A DNA stretch of 64,000 bases, taken from contig NZ_CP051684.1 of assembly GCF_012849375.1 (NCBI RefSeq), forward strand, positions 1-64,000, written 5' to 3'. The notes beneath the pieces were generated by a model, which was given only the letters and a program-made list of their open reading frames with translations, was not told the DNA's origin and did not search any database. The translations under genes were made by a program, and so were the position numbers. This stretch comes from Duganella dendranthematis (lineage in GTDB: Bacteria; Pseudomonadota; Gammaproteobacteria; Burkholderiales; Burkholderiaceae_D). Shown piece after piece: positions 8,767-17,755 of the stretch (position 1 is its first letter; every line of letters begins with the position of its first letter).

Positions 8767-9240
8767 TCACCATTTCCGATACGGTATGCCGTTCAAGCCG
8801 CTCTTGTCACTGATGCTGAAGACATCGTAGACGTCCTCGCCCTCGCGCGGCGCATTGGCTTCACTGGCGTAACTGCGCTTGCCCCACGTCTGCGCCTCGC
8901 TCAGCGTCGCATCCGAATTGAACGGATCGCGCGGTATGCGGCGCAGGAAATAGATCTTGGCATGCCGCGGATTTTGCAGGTCGGGCACACCTTCCACCAG
9001 CATCTCCAGCGTTTTCGGATAACCGCTGGCGGCCAGGGTTTTGGTGATGCGGCCCTGATCGTAGGCTTGTTTGTAGGCGTCCAGCGCAGCGCGGATGTCG
9101 TGCAGGGCTTCGCGCAGATCCTGCTCCTGGCGACGCTGCACCACCACCTGCGCGGTCGGGATCACCAGAGCGCTCAGCAGGCCAAGGATGGCCAGCGTCA
9201 CCAGCAGCTCGATCAGCGTAAAGCCACGCGCGCGCATCAT
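8767..9240 (-). CDS. GspG-like pseudopilin
   Basis: A 157-residue pseudopilin: MMRARG^[14 protein letters not shown] with Glu at mature position 5, then a long helix ([20 protein letters not shown]) and a globular part with [11 protein letters not shown]. The frame is open 59 codons upstream into the secretin gene, but the prepilin leader fixes the start at 9240, 7 bases after the secretin stop. It is the first of three consecutive pseudopilin genes at the cluster's 3' end. Confidence 0.87.
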   Translation of the reverse strand: MMRARGFTLIELLVTLAILGLLSALVIPTAQVVVQRRQEQDLREALHDIRAALDAYKQAYDQGRITKTLAASGYPKTLEMLVEGVPDLQNPRHAKIYFLRRIPRDPFNSDATLSEAQTWGKRSYASEANAPREGEDVYDVFSISDKSGLNGIPYRKW

Positions 9241-9247
9241 GTTTCGC

Positions 9248-11095
9248 TTACTGCTCTGCCGGGGCAGCGGCAGGTGCAGGTGCAGGTGCAGGTCGCACCG
9301 TGCCCGGTGGCGGCGGCAATACGACGTCGGCGCGTGGCGCCGGATCCGGACGGCGGCGGAAGCTGGCATCCGTGCCGGCCGAGAATTCCGCTGCAGAGGC
9401 TTCCGGACGCTGCACATTGCGGATCAGATGCGGCGTAATCGACAGCACGATTTCGGTCTTCGCATTGTCGTCACGCTGGCTGCCGAACAGGCGGCTGATC
9501 ACCGGCAGTTCGCTAAAGCCGGGAATCTTGTTCGACGAATTGCGCTCCTCGTTATTGATCAAGCCAGCCAGCACCTGGTTCTCGCCATCTTTCAGCTGCA
9601 ACATGGTCGAAGCTTGACGCGTGCCGAGCTGGTAGGCCGTGGTGCCGTTCTTGGTGGTGATGGTGTTGACCAGATTACTGACTTCCAGCTGCATGCGGAT
9701 TGCCACTTCGTTGTTCAGATAGATGGTCGGCTCGGCGTTCAGGGTCAACCCGACTTCCACGTAAGTGACCGAGTCGCTGGCAAAGCCGCCCACGCCGGAC
9801 GACACGGTAGAGGTGATCACCGGCAGCTTGTCGCCGATGACGATCTTGGCCTTCTCTTTGTTGCGCACGCGGATGCGCGGATTGGCCAACAGGTTGGAGT
9901 CGTTGTCGTTCTTGTTGGCGTTGACGCCCAGCTGCACGCCGGTCACACTGATGGTGTCCGGGTTCAGGTTTTTCAGGTCGCGCACCGTGATGCCGGCGCC
10001 GCCGGAAGTCGACAGCGGTGCGAAGTTCAGCGACGTTGGCCATACCACACCCAGGTCCATCAAGCTGGAACGCTTCACTTCCAGGATCTCCACCTCCAGC
10101 ATCACTTCCGGTTCCGGCGTATCCTGCAGCGCAATCAGGCGCTCAGCCAGACGGATCGCTTCCGGCGTGTCTCGCAGGATGATCAGGTTAAGTTTTTCAT
10201 CCACCACCACGTCGCGCGACTTGAGGATGGTCTTCAGCGTATTGGCCACCAGCTTGGCCTCGGCGTTCGCCAGGAAGAAGGTCTTAACCGTCATCTCCTG
10301 GTATTCCTTCAGCTTGGCCGCGATGTTCGGATAGATCAGGATGGTGTTGGCGTCCATGACTTGCTGCTCCAGCTGATTGGTCAGCAGCAGGAAATAGATC
10401 GCCGATTCCACGGTGCTGTTCTTTAGCAGTATCGTGGTTTTCTGGTCGGTCTTCACGTCCTTGTCGAATACAAAATTCAGGCCGGAGCGGCGCGAGATGA
10501 TTTCAAATACCTGCTTCAGCGGCGCGTCACGGAACTCGATGCTGATCGGCTGCCTGTAGCTTTTCGCCAGGCCGGTTTCCGCCACGGGCGGCGCGCTCTT
10601 GTCGGTGACTTCGCGCAGCATCACACGCGCCCTGTCGTTGGCTGGCGTTTCATCCAGCACCGCGTTCAGCTTCTGCTTGGCCAACTCATATTCGCCACGC
10701 CCCAGGTTCTGGGCGGCGGCGTCCAGCAGCTTGCCCTGACGGCTGTCGCGCTCCAGCGCGTGCATGCCGGCGGTGGCGCGCTCGTTTTGCGGGTCCAGCG
10801 CCAGTACCCGGCGGTAGCCCTGCTCCGCCGGCAGCGCGCGGCCTGCAGCCTGCTCGCGCTCTGCGGTCTCCAGCCAACGCCGCGCAGCACTTTCGCGTGC
10901 TTGCGCCAGGGCGGCGCGGTATTGCGCATTACCGGGTTCCGCCTGTACCGCCTCCTGGTATTTCGCCAGGCCGGCTTCGGTCTGGTTCTTCGCGATCAGC
11001 TCATTACCGTCGCGGTAAGCCATTTGGCCGGCGCAACCGCCCAGCAGCATGGCCAACGCCAGACAGCGGCCGATCGTTATCAGGGGGCTCGCCAT
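9248..11095 (-). CDS. Secretin lipoprotein with N-terminal TPR-like region (GspD/MshL type)
   Basis: A 615-residue outer-membrane channel protein. The lipobox LLGGC gives a lipid-modified Cys near residue 21. Residues about 30-180 are helical TPR-like repeats ([34 protein letters not shown]). An STN/N0-type domain follows ([20 protein letters not shown]), then N-domains, then the secretin beta-domain ([35 protein letters not shown]) and the C-terminal signature [15 protein letters not shown]. The proline/alanine-rich tail is encoded by hexamer repeats. A GTG at 11098 is in frame; the ATG at 11095 overlaps the upstream TGA and is preferred. The fused TPR part and lipid anchor recall MshL/PilQ-like rather than classical GspD secretins. 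Confidence 0.92.
   Translation of the reverse strand: MASPLITIGRCLALAMLLGGCAGQMAYRDGNELIAKNQTEAGLAKYQEAVQAEPGNAQYRAALAQARESAARRWLETAEREQAAGRALPAEQGYRRVLALDPQNERATAGMHALERDSRQGKLLDAAAQNLGRGEYELAKQKLNAVLDETPANDRARVMLREVTDKSAPPVAETGLAKSYRQPISIEFRDAPLKQVFEIISRRSGLNFVFDKDVKTDQKTTILLKNSTVESAIYFLLLTNQLEQQVMDANTILIYPNIAAKLKEYQEMTVKTFFLANAEAKLVANTLKTILKSRDVVVDEKLNLIILRDTPEAIRLAERLIALQDTPEPEVMLEVEILEVKRSSLMDLGVVWPTSLNFAPLSTSGGAGITVRDLKNLNPDTISVTGVQLGVNANKNDNDSNLLANPRIRVRNKEKAKIVIGDKLPVITSTVSSGVGGFASDSVTYVEVGLTLNAEPTIYLNNEVAIRMQLEVSNLVNTITTKNGTTAYQLGTRQASTMLQLKDGENQVLAGLINNEERNSSNKIPGFSELPVISRLFGSQRDDNAKTEIVLSITPHLIRNVQRPEASAAEFSAGTDASFRRRPDPAPRADVVLPPPPGTVRPAPAPAPAAAPAEQ
9271..9293. repeat. Hexanucleotide tandem repeat (CAGGTG, about 4 copies)
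   Basis: The unit CAGGTG repeats almost four times near the 3' end of the secretin gene and encodes its Pro-Ala tail. Because the unit is six bases, copy-number change would lengthen or shorten the tail without a frameshift. Confidence 0.8.
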
Positions 11096-11634
11096 CACTC
11101 AAGAACTCCAATATTCATTTGCTGTTGCTGCTTCAAGGGCAGATAGGTTACGGTCATCAGCGGCGGCGCGATCTTTTCAACACGATAAACGCCGTCAATG
11201 ACCGCGTTGTTACGCACCGAATAGGTCTTGTCGCCGCGCGACAGGTAGACTTCCCACGCGCCATCCGCTGCGGCTTTGCCGATGTAGACGAACGGCATGG
11301 GCGGCGCCATCGGTGGCGGTGGCGGCTGGTTCGATGGTGGCGGCGCTGGTGGCGGCGGATTCCAGTTATGGTCCATGAAGATGCCCTCGCCTGCGGCGAA
11401 GGTAGCGTCGCCGGCGTCGCCCACCAGTTCTGCACGCGGGGTCAGGCGCAAAATGGCGGGATCGGCCTGTGCCTTGCCGTCCTTGGCGGATGCGGACGTG
11501 GTCCTGGCCGCAGCCGCCACCGCACTGCGGGTCACCGGTTCGGCAATGTCGCTGACGGGAGCGTTATCGCCGAACAGCACCAGCGCTGCGGCGCCCACCA
11601 GCGCCACGGCCATCGCGATCTGGTAGGGCTTCAT
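11095..11634 (-). CDS. Proline-rich inner-membrane protein, PilP/MshK/GspC-like position
   Basis: A 179-residue protein with one N-terminal membrane helix (AMAVALVGAAALVLFG), a long Ala/Pro-rich periplasmic stretch (NPPPPAPPPSNQPPPPP) and a small C-terminal domain (FVYIGKAAADGAWEVYLS, then KTYSVRNNAVIDGVYRVEKI) of the kind that in PilP/GspC contacts the secretin N0 domain. The call comes from architecture and gene order (pilO-like, this gene, secretin), not clear sequence identity. The ATG overlaps the preceding stop as ATGA. Confidence 0.7.
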   Translation of the reverse strand: MKPYQIAMAVALVGAAALVLFGDNAPVSDIAEPVTRSAVAAAARTTSASAKDGKAQADPAILRLTPRAELVGDAGDATFAAGEGIFMDHNWNPPPPAPPPSNQPPPPPMAPPMPFVYIGKAAADGAWEVYLSRGDKTYSVRNNAVIDGVYRVEKIAPPLMTVTYLPLKQQQQMNIGVLE

Positions 11635-12182
11635 GGTGCGCCATCCTTCAGATACAAGGTGAAGCGCAGCCGCGCCTCAACCGTCGGTTCGGCGATGCTC
11701 TCGCGGCGGAAACCTACTTCATCCAGCGAGGCGAATGGCATCGCGCGCAGGCTTTGCATGGCGAACTGCCAGATGGCCTGATACGGCCCTTTCACCGGCA
11801 GGATGATCTGGTAGGTGCTGACGCGGCTGGCCTTGTCGAAACCAGCCTTGTATTCACCCTGACTCAATACCAGATTGGATTGGGCCGCGAGGTCGAACAA
11901 CAGCTTGACCTGCTGCTCGGCATAGCGCTGCTCTCCCAGCACACCGTAGAACACCGCCAGGTTCTGGTTGGCGGACGGCGGCGCGGGCGACGCTGCCAGC
12001 GTGGAAGGCGCCGGCAAAGGCTGGGCCATCACCCGGGCTTGTGCGGCACTGCGCGGCAGCAGCACTGCCCATGCGGCCACACCGGCTGCGCACAGCATCA
12101 TGGCGAGACAGGCCAGCAGTCCAAGCCGCAGCACAGCGATACGGGCGCGCAGTAGCAGCGCCGCGATTTTCACATTATTCAT
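11631..12182 (-). CDS. PilO/GspM-like inner-membrane assembly protein
   Basis: A 183-residue single-pass membrane protein: a hydrophobic helix at about 15-42 (LGLLACLAMMLCAAGVAAWA), then a ferredoxin-like periplasmic region (YAEQQVKLLFDLAAQSNLVL; YQIILPVKGPYQAIWQFAMQ) as in PilO/GspM. It would form the inner-membrane alignment platform with the PilN-like protein. The ATG at 12182 overlaps the upstream TGA; the frame opens four codons earlier but lacks a better start. Confidence 0.75.
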   Translation of the reverse strand: MNNVKIAALLLRARIAVLRLGLLACLAMMLCAAGVAAWAVLLPRSAAQARVMAQPLPAPSTLAASPAPPSANQNLAVFYGVLGEQRYAEQQVKLLFDLAAQSNLVLSQGEYKAGFDKASRVSTYQIILPVKGPYQAIWQFAMQSLRAMPFASLDEVGFRRESIAEPTVEARLRFTLYLKDGAP

Positions 12183-12736
12183 TTTGCCAGCCATGTCGCC
12201 TCCAACTGGAAGCGCAAGGGCCGGTTCGGGTCCTGCTCATTGATTTCGTGACGGGACAACATGACGCCGCTGAAGCTTTCCTGCTCCTTCAGCGCTTCGA
12301 TGTAGGCCACCATGTCGTCGCTGTTCTTTGTTTCAGCCGTGATTTTCAGGATGCGCTTGCGCGGATCGGGCTCCATCGCGATCAGCGCCACGCTGCGCGG
12401 TGTCGCCGCCAGTACGGCGTCCTGCAGTTCACGCCATGGAAGATTGAGTTGCATGATGGCGTCATTGACGAAGCTCGCCTGCGCTTCGGGAATCGCGACT
12501 TTCGCCACCTCGGGCGGACGTGCCGACAGCGCCGCCACGCGCTCCTGCGCATGCCGCAACTGGTGTTCGCGTTCGTGCTGCTGTTCCAGCAACCGCCAGC
12601 CGCCAAAGCCTGCGCCGGCGCACAGCAGCAGGCCAGCGCCGGCCAACGCCAGGACAGCGGGATGGAGGTGGAACCAGGTGCGGCGCATACCGCGTGGTGC
12701 GAAGTCGATTTTCATGGCGCGTGGACGATTGCTCAT
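12179..12736 (-). CDS. PilN/GspL-periplasmic-like assembly protein
   Basis: A 185-residue protein with a short cytoplasmic N-terminus containing KIDFAPR (resembling the PilN segment that docks to PilM), one membrane helix (LALAGAGLLLCAGAGFGGWR), a heptad-like helix (LLEQQHEREHQLRHAQERVA) and a PilN-like periplasmic domain (VALIAMEPDPRKRILKITAE). The chosen ATG (12736) overlaps the stop of the PilM-like gene as ATGA. The role is inferred from architecture and order. Confidence 0.75.
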   Translation of the reverse strand: MSNRPRAMKIDFAPRGMRRTWFHLHPAVLALAGAGLLLCAGAGFGGWRLLEQQHEREHQLRHAQERVAALSARPPEVAKVAIPEAQASFVNDAIMQLNLPWRELQDAVLAATPRSVALIAMEPDPRKRILKITAETKNSDDMVAYIEALKEQESFSGVMLSRHEINEQDPNRPLRFQLEATWLAK

Positions 12737-13530
12737 GCCGGCTGCTCCGCCAGCGCGCCGCATGGAATGTGCGCGGAACTGCCCACCGGTTTGATCCAGC
12801 TGGCGGGGACGCTGCCATTCACTTGCAGCAGCAAAGGCGCGTCCACTTCCAGCAGCAGCGCTTCGCGTTGCAGCGTCTGCGTCAGCCAGTCATGCCCGGC
12901 GCCGGGCGGAATCGGCAGCGGACGGACGGCGCGCACGCCTTGGCCATCCGCTTCGGTGGCGGCCAGTGTCAGCAACTGCTCGTGCACATGGCCGAACCAA
13001 GCGCCCTTCTTCATGCCACGACGGCTGCGGTTCCAGGCGCTGACAAAGCGCGGCTCAATGGCGACGATAGAAAGCTTGCACTCCTGCGCCACCGCCTGCA
13101 AGGAAGCCAGCAAGGCGCGCGGCACGCCTGCGGCAAAGAATGGTTGCGTCGCAGACCAGTCGGCGGAGACTTGCCACGCGGCCGGCGTTTCACCATACAG
13201 CGACTGGAAGCGCAGGCCCGCGGCCGCCGCCAGGTCTGCCATGTGCGCGGCGCCAGGCGGCGGCGTGACACGCCACATGCGCGTCAGTTCATCCGCCAGC
13301 ACAATGCTGACCGGCCATCCTGCTGCGTCCAATTCGCCCAATATTGCGCGCAGCGCGTTGGCGATGGCGTCGAAGGGATGGTCGGCGGAAGGCGCGATCG
13401 CCTGTGTGGCCAACGTTTCCGCTGCAGCGCTGGCGGCACGGCCGAAGCCACGCCAACGGCGCACGCGCTGCACATTGACTGCATGCGGCCCCACGTCGAT
13501 GCGCAGGAATTGTCCAAAGCCTCTACGCAT
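12733..13530 (-). CDS. PilM/GspL cytoplasmic-domain-like protein
   Basis: A 265-residue soluble protein placed between the ATPase and the PilN-like protein, the PilM position. It opens with FLRIDVGPHAVNVQRVRRW, reminiscent of the phosphate-1 region of actin-like PilM/GspL, and contains WPVSIVLADELTRMWRVTPP and a later KLSIVAIEPRFVSAWN. The ATP-binding motifs are weak, so it may be a degenerate scaffold. It overlaps the end of gspE by 8 bases. Confidence 0.62.
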   Translation of the reverse strand: MRRGFGQFLRIDVGPHAVNVQRVRRWRGFGRAASAAAETLATQAIAPSADHPFDAIANALRAILGELDAAGWPVSIVLADELTRMWRVTPPPGAAHMADLAAAAGLRFQSLYGETPAAWQVSADWSATQPFFAAGVPRALLASLQAVAQECKLSIVAIEPRFVSAWNRSRRGMKKGAWFGHVHEQLLTLAATEADGQGVRAVRPLPIPPGAGHDWLTQTLQREALLLEVDAPLLLQVNGSVPASWIKPVGSSAHIPCGALAEQPA

Positions 13531-15202
13531 GCAAAGTCACCCGTTTGATTTCCGTTAGCGTGGTGCCGCCACGCCTGACCAGTTCCAGCGCCGCCTGGCG
13601 CAGGCTGCGCGTGCCGTTCTCGTAGGCGGCCTGCTTGATCTGGCGGATCGGCCGCTTGTCGACGATCAGTTCGCGAATTTCGTCGTTCAAGGTCAGTATC
13701 TCGGCGATCGAGCGGCGTCCCTTGTAGCCGGTGCCGCGGCAATCGCCACAGCCCTTGCCCTGCATGAAGCGGTACGCATGCACGTCGGCGCGGGCCAGGC
13801 CGGCGCTGGCCAGCTCCTGATCGTCCGGCGTGTAATCGGTGGCGCAGTGCGGGCAATTGATGCGCACCAGGCGCTGGGCCCAGATGCCGTTCAGCGCCGA
13901 CACGAAAGCATAAGGATCGATGCCCATGTGGGTGAAGCGGCCGAACACGTCGAACACATTATTCGCATGCACGGTGGTCAGCACCAGATGGCCTGTCAGC
14001 GCCGACTGCACGGCGATTTCCGCCGTCTCGCGGTCGCGGATTTCGCCGACCATGATCTTGTCCGGGTCATGCCGCAAGATGGAGCGCAATCCTTTGGCGA
14101 AGGTCAGTCCCTTCTTCTCATTGACCGGAATTTGCAGGATGCCGGGCAGCTGGTACTCGACCGGATCTTCAATCGTGATGATCTTTTCGCGGCCGTTATG
14201 AATTTCGGTCAGCGCCGCGTACAGCGTGGTGGTCTTGCCGGAGCCGGTCGGCCCGGTCACCAGCAGCATGCCGTAAGCCTCCTGCGCCAGCGTGCGCAGC
14301 GTGACCAGCGAGGGCGCGTCGAAACCCAGCGCCTCCAGCGTCAGCGCGCCATAGGCCTCAATCATGGCGCGCTTGTCGAGGATGCGGATCACCGCGTCCT
14401 CGCCGTGGATACTCGGCATGATGGAGACGCGCAGGTCGATCTCGCGGCCATTGACCTCGACACGGAAGCTGCCATCCTGCGGCACGCGGCGTTCCGCAAT
14501 ATCCAGTTCCGCCAGCACCTTCAGGCGCGAGATGATCTGTTCCGCGACCTCGATGCCGTTGACCGAGGTGGCGTGATCCAGCACGCCATCGACACGGTAC
14601 TTGACCGCCAGGCCGCCGGCCGTGCTTTCCAGGTGAATGTCTGAGGCGCCGGCTTTCAGCGCGTCGTACAGTGTGGAGTTGACCAGCCGGACCGCCGGGC
14701 TGGCGCCCTCCGACACCGAGGCAAACGACAGCACCGTCGCCGTCTTGCCATCGCGCCGGCCTTCGCTGGCGCCGGGCAGCAGCGAGTCGGTAGCGCGCGC
14801 CGATTCCTCCTGCTTGGACAGGTAAGCGTGGATATCCGCGTGCAGCGCCAGCCGGATGGCCAGCGGCGCGCTCGGCGTGGCGCGCGCATGGGTGCCGAGC
14901 CAGGTTTGCAGATCGAGATCGAACGGGTCGGCGATCACGCCCACCACCGCGCCGTCGCCGCCGCGCAGCAGCACGCTGGCGCGCGCCATCGCCTGCGATA
15001 GCGGCAACAAGTCCCAGGCCGGCTCGTATGCCAGCATATCCACCGTCTCCAGCACCGCCATGCCGAACGGCTGCGCTAGCGCCTGCACCAGCTCGCGCGC
15101 TTCGGCGCCGGTCAGCGCTTCCAGTTCTTCCACCAGTGTGCGTTTTGATTGGCGCTGCAGGTGACGGGCACGCGCCAGCAGTGCGGTGTCGATCACCGTC
15201 AT
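13523..15202 (-). CDS. gspE: GspE/PilB-type assembly ATPase
   Basis: A 559-residue hexameric ATPase that drives pseudopilus assembly from the cytoplasmic face. The N-terminal MshEN/GspE-N region spans about 1-150. The motor carries Walker A GPTGSGKTTTLY, the Asp box ITIEDPVEYQ, Walker B-like DKIMVGEIRDRETAE and the His box LTTVHANN. The zinc-binding tetracysteine is complete (NCPHC, then GCGDCRGTGYKGRR), which marks the extension-ATPase class rather than PilT. The start overlaps the stop of gspF as ATGA. Confidence 0.95.
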   Translation of the reverse strand: MTVIDTALLARARHLQRQSKRTLVEELEALTGAEARELVQALAQPFGMAVLETVDMLAYEPAWDLLPLSQAMARASVLLRGGDGAVVGVIADPFDLDLQTWLGTHARATPSAPLAIRLALHADIHAYLSKQEESARATDSLLPGASEGRRDGKTATVLSFASVSEGASPAVRLVNSTLYDALKAGASDIHLESTAGGLAVKYRVDGVLDHATSVNGIEVAEQIISRLKVLAELDIAERRVPQDGSFRVEVNGREIDLRVSIMPSIHGEDAVIRILDKRAMIEAYGALTLEALGFDAPSLVTLRTLAQEAYGMLLVTGPTGSGKTTTLYAALTEIHNGREKIITIEDPVEYQLPGILQIPVNEKKGLTFAKGLRSILRHDPDKIMVGEIRDRETAEIAVQSALTGHLVLTTVHANNVFDVFGRFTHMGIDPYAFVSALNGIWAQRLVRINCPHCATDYTPDDQELASAGLARADVHAYRFMQGKGCGDCRGTGYKGRRSIAEILTLNDEIRELIVDKRPIRQIKQAAYENGTRSLRQAALELVRRGGTTLTEIKRVTLHA

Positions 15203-16389
15203 GACATATCTCCCGCCAGATCGAAGATCGGCATGTACAGCAGCACCACGATGGCGCCGACCACCAGGCCGATGGCGGCCATCAGCAGCGGTTCAAAGGT
15301 GCGCGTAAAGCGTTCTATCCAGCGGCCGATTTCGCCGTCGTAGAAGGCCGCCGACTGCGTCAGCATCGGCCCCATATCGCCGGTACGTTCGCCCACCCGC
15401 AGCATGCGCAGCGAGATCGGCGTGGTCAGCTGGCTGGCTTCAAACGCGGTCGACAGCGGCAGGCCCGCTTCCACCGCCACGCGCGCAGTCTGCAAATGCT
15501 GGCGCATGCCGGCCGATACCATGCCCTGCACCGTTTCGATCGCCTGCACGATGGTGATGCCGCCCTCGCTGAGCATGCCGAGCGTCAGGTACAAGCGCGA
15601 TAATTCATAGATGCGCACCCGCTCGCCGATCGCGGGAAGTTTGCCGAGCACGCGCACCACGCCACCGTTGGCCATCAGCTGCCGCACGCCCAGCGCCAGC
15701 AGCGCCAAGGCGGCGCCGATACCGGCCAGCAGCAACGTGGTGTGCGCGGCGGCGAACTGGCCCCAGTTCAGCATCTGCTGCGACAGCCACGGCAGGTTGC
15801 GGCCGGCGCCCTGATAGACCTCGGCGAAGCGTGGCACCACATAGCTGATCAGGAACAGGCTGACGCCGCCGCCGACCAGCAGCAAAATGCACGGGTAAAT
15901 CGCGGCCGACACCAGCTTGCCGCGCACCAGGTCGATGCGCTGCTGGTAATCGATAAACCGCGCGAGTGAGCGCGGCAGGTCCGAGGTCCCCTCGGCCGCC
16001 TTAACGATGCCGACGTACAGCGGCGGGAACAAATCCGGCTGCTCGGCCAGCACGGCGGAAAAGCGCTGCCCTTCGCGCAGGCCGGCCAGCAGCCGCTCCA
16101 GCACGCTGCGCGTGGCCGGATTGCTTTCCTTTTCCAGCAGCGCCTCCAGCCCTTCGACGATGCCCAGGCCGGCGCTCAACAGGGCCAGCAGCTCCTGGCT
16201 GAACAGCACCAGGGAAAGCGCAGCGCGCTTTCCTGCGCGTCTCACCAAACCGTCGCGCACCGGCGTGATGGCGCTGACGAACAGGCCGCGCGCCTCGACC
16301 TGGCGACGGGCATCCGCTTCATCGCGGCCATCGATCACCAGATGGGCGATGACCATCTCGGCCGACAGGGTGCGGACGTCGAACTGCAT
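15199..16389 (-). CDS. gspF: GspF/PilC-type inner-membrane platform protein
   Basis: A 396-residue polytopic protein with two T2SSF domains (about 60-185 and 265-390) and three membrane helices (ILLLVGGGVSLFLISYVV; TTLLLAGIGAALALLALG; LMAAIGLVVGAIVVLLYM). Typical segments are FSQELLALLSAGLGIVEGLE and GERTGDMGPMLTQSAAFYD. It couples the ATPase to pseudopilin insertion. It begins 27 bases after gspG. Confidence 0.95.
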   Translation of the reverse strand: MQFDVRTLSAEMVIAHLVIDGRDEADARRQVEARGLFVSAITPVRDGLVRRAGKRAALSLVLFSQELLALLSAGLGIVEGLEALLEKESNPATRSVLERLLAGLREGQRFSAVLAEQPDLFPPLYVGIVKAAEGTSDLPRSLARFIDYQQRIDLVRGKLVSAAIYPCILLLVGGGVSLFLISYVVPRFAEVYQGAGRNLPWLSQQMLNWGQFAAAHTTLLLAGIGAALALLALGVRQLMANGGVVRVLGKLPAIGERVRIYELSRLYLTLGMLSEGGITIVQAIETVQGMVSAGMRQHLQTARVAVEAGLPLSTAFEASQLTTPISLRMLRVGERTGDMGPMLTQSAAFYDGEIGRWIERFTRTFEPLLMAAIGLVVGAIVVLLYMPIFDLAGDMS

Positions 16390-16416
16390 GGAGATTCAGC
16401 TTTCGGGCGACGTGGA

Positions 16417-16872
16417 TTATTGCGAGACGATGTCGGCATCCTCGCCGCTACCACCCGGCTGGCCGTCACGGCCCAGCGAGATAATCTCGAACTCGGACTT
16501 GCTGCCCGGGGCCTTGTACTGGTACGGATGGCCCCAGGGATCGGGCGGCACGCCTTTTTTCAGGTAAGGGCCGTTCCATTTGGCGCCGGCGCTGGCGGGC
16601 GCGGTGACCAGTGAATTCAAGCCCTCTTCGGTGGTCGGATAACGGCCAACGTCCAGCCGGAAGGTATCCAGCGATTTCTCGAAGGCCTCGATTTGCGCCT
16701 TGGCGATGGTCACTTCCGACTTGCCGAGCTGGGCGAAATATTTGGGCCCGACGTACGCGGCCAGCAAGCCGATGATCACAATTACCACCAGTAATTCCAA
16801 CAGGGTAAAACCGCCGGCCGCGCGCCCTGCCTTGACTCCACATTTCGTTACCACATCCGACTCCTGTTTCAT
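16417..16872 (-). CDS. gspG: Major pseudopilin GspG
   Basis: A 151-residue major pseudopilin: leader ending AAGG^FTLLELLVVIVIIGL with Glu at mature position 5, then the GspG signature (DVGRYPTTEEGLNSLV; GPYLKKGVPPDPWGHPYQY; SLGRDGQPGGSGEDADI) including the acidic C-terminal calcium site. It marks the cluster as type II secretion-like. A GTG at 16854 (codon 7) has a better-placed AGGAG and may be the true start, giving a 15-residue leader. It lies 73 bases after the EpsA-like gene on the same strand. Confidence 0.95.
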   Translation of the reverse strand: MKQESDVVTKCGVKAGRAAGGFTLLELLVVIVIIGLLAAYVGPKYFAQLGKSEVTIAKAQIEAFEKSLDTFRLDVGRYPTTEEGLNSLVTAPASAGAKWNGPYLKKGVPPDPWGHPYQYKAPGSKSEFEIISLGRDGQPGGSGEDADIVSQ

Positions 16873-16945
16873 CTTTATATCGACCGTTCCGGCACTGGAC
16901 AGAGGCTACCAGCCATGTGCCGAAAAAACAATCTTTTTATTGCCG

Positions 16946-17755
16946 CTAAGCAGCATTTGCCAGCATTAACGGTGCGCGGTCGAACAGCTGGAGCACCATG
17001 CCGCGCGCGATCGCCTGGGCGCGGTTGGAGACACCCAGCAGCCGGTACAAGCGCTGCAAATGATTCTTCACCGTCAAGCCGCTGATGCCGAGGATCATGC
17101 CGATCTCGTCATTGCTCTTGCCTTCCCGCACCCAGTGCAGGATCTCCGCCTCACGCGCGCTGACCGGCCGCGCCAGCGTGCCCGCTTGCGCCTGCGCCTG
17201 CTGGCGGCTGATGCGCTGCAGGCTGATGTGCAGATACGGCAGCAGCAGCTGCAGGAAATATGCGTGGCGCGGACGCGGCCGGTGCGGCAGGCCGAACATG
17301 ACAAAAAACGTGGCGCCGCCCGGCAGGCGTTCACTGCCGTGCATCAGCATATTTTCCAGTCCCAGCTCGCGCAACTCGCCCTGGAACGGCGCCAGCCCCT
17401 GCCCTGCCTTCAACGGATCGGCGTGGGGGCCAGCGTCCAGCAGGGCCGGCAGGCGGCCGCCGCTGCCACGGCAGTGTTGCGCCAGGCGCAGCGCCAGGCC
17501 GTCGTCGCGGCTGCACAGGCGGCTGCGCAAGCCAGCCTCCAACACCGTGCTGTGCAGGCATTCGATGTGCTGCAATTCCTCCTGTGCGCCAAACTGCAGG
17601 CACACCAGCACCTGGTGCGGCAACAGCGCCTGCAACTGCCCCTGGGTCCACAGGAAGAACTGGCGCGCATGCTGCACCGGCAAGGCTGCTTCGATAGCGT
17701 GCAGCAAATACTCCTGCTCCAGCTGGCTGAGGATGACCAACTGCTCCACGCTCAT
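16946..17755 (-). CDS. epsA: EpsA-like LuxR-family regulator
   Basis: A 269-residue protein with an N-terminal region like that of PEP-CTERM/exopolysaccharide-associated EpsA regulators (SQLEQEYLLHAIEAALPV; HARQFFLWTQGQLQALLPH) and a C-terminal LuxR helix-turn-helix (SAREAEILHWVREGKSNDEI; LTVKNHLQRLYRLLGVSNR). The start at 17755 overlaps the stop of the response-regulator gene as ATGA. EpsA genes normally accompany exosortase/exopolysaccharide loci; here the PEP-CTERM protein lies just upstream and gspG just downstream. Control of these neighbours is inference. Confidence 0.85.
   Translation of the reverse strand: MSVEQLVILSQLEQEYLLHAIEAALPVQHARQFFLWTQGQLQALLPHQVLVCLQFGAQEELQHIECLHSTVLEAGLRSRLCSRDDGLALRLAQHCRGSGGRLPALLDAGPHADPLKAGQGLAPFQGELRELGLENMLMHGSERLPGGATFFVMFGLPHRPRPRHAYFLQLLLPYLHISLQRISRQQAQAQAGTLARPVSAREAEILHWVREGKSNDEIGMILGISGLTVKNHLQRLYRLLGVSNRAQAIARGMVLQLFDRAPLMLANAA

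Noticed and set aside
9095..10426. 443-codon open frame on the plus strand
   Set aside because: Antisense to the secretin and pseudopilin genes; no protein-like features.
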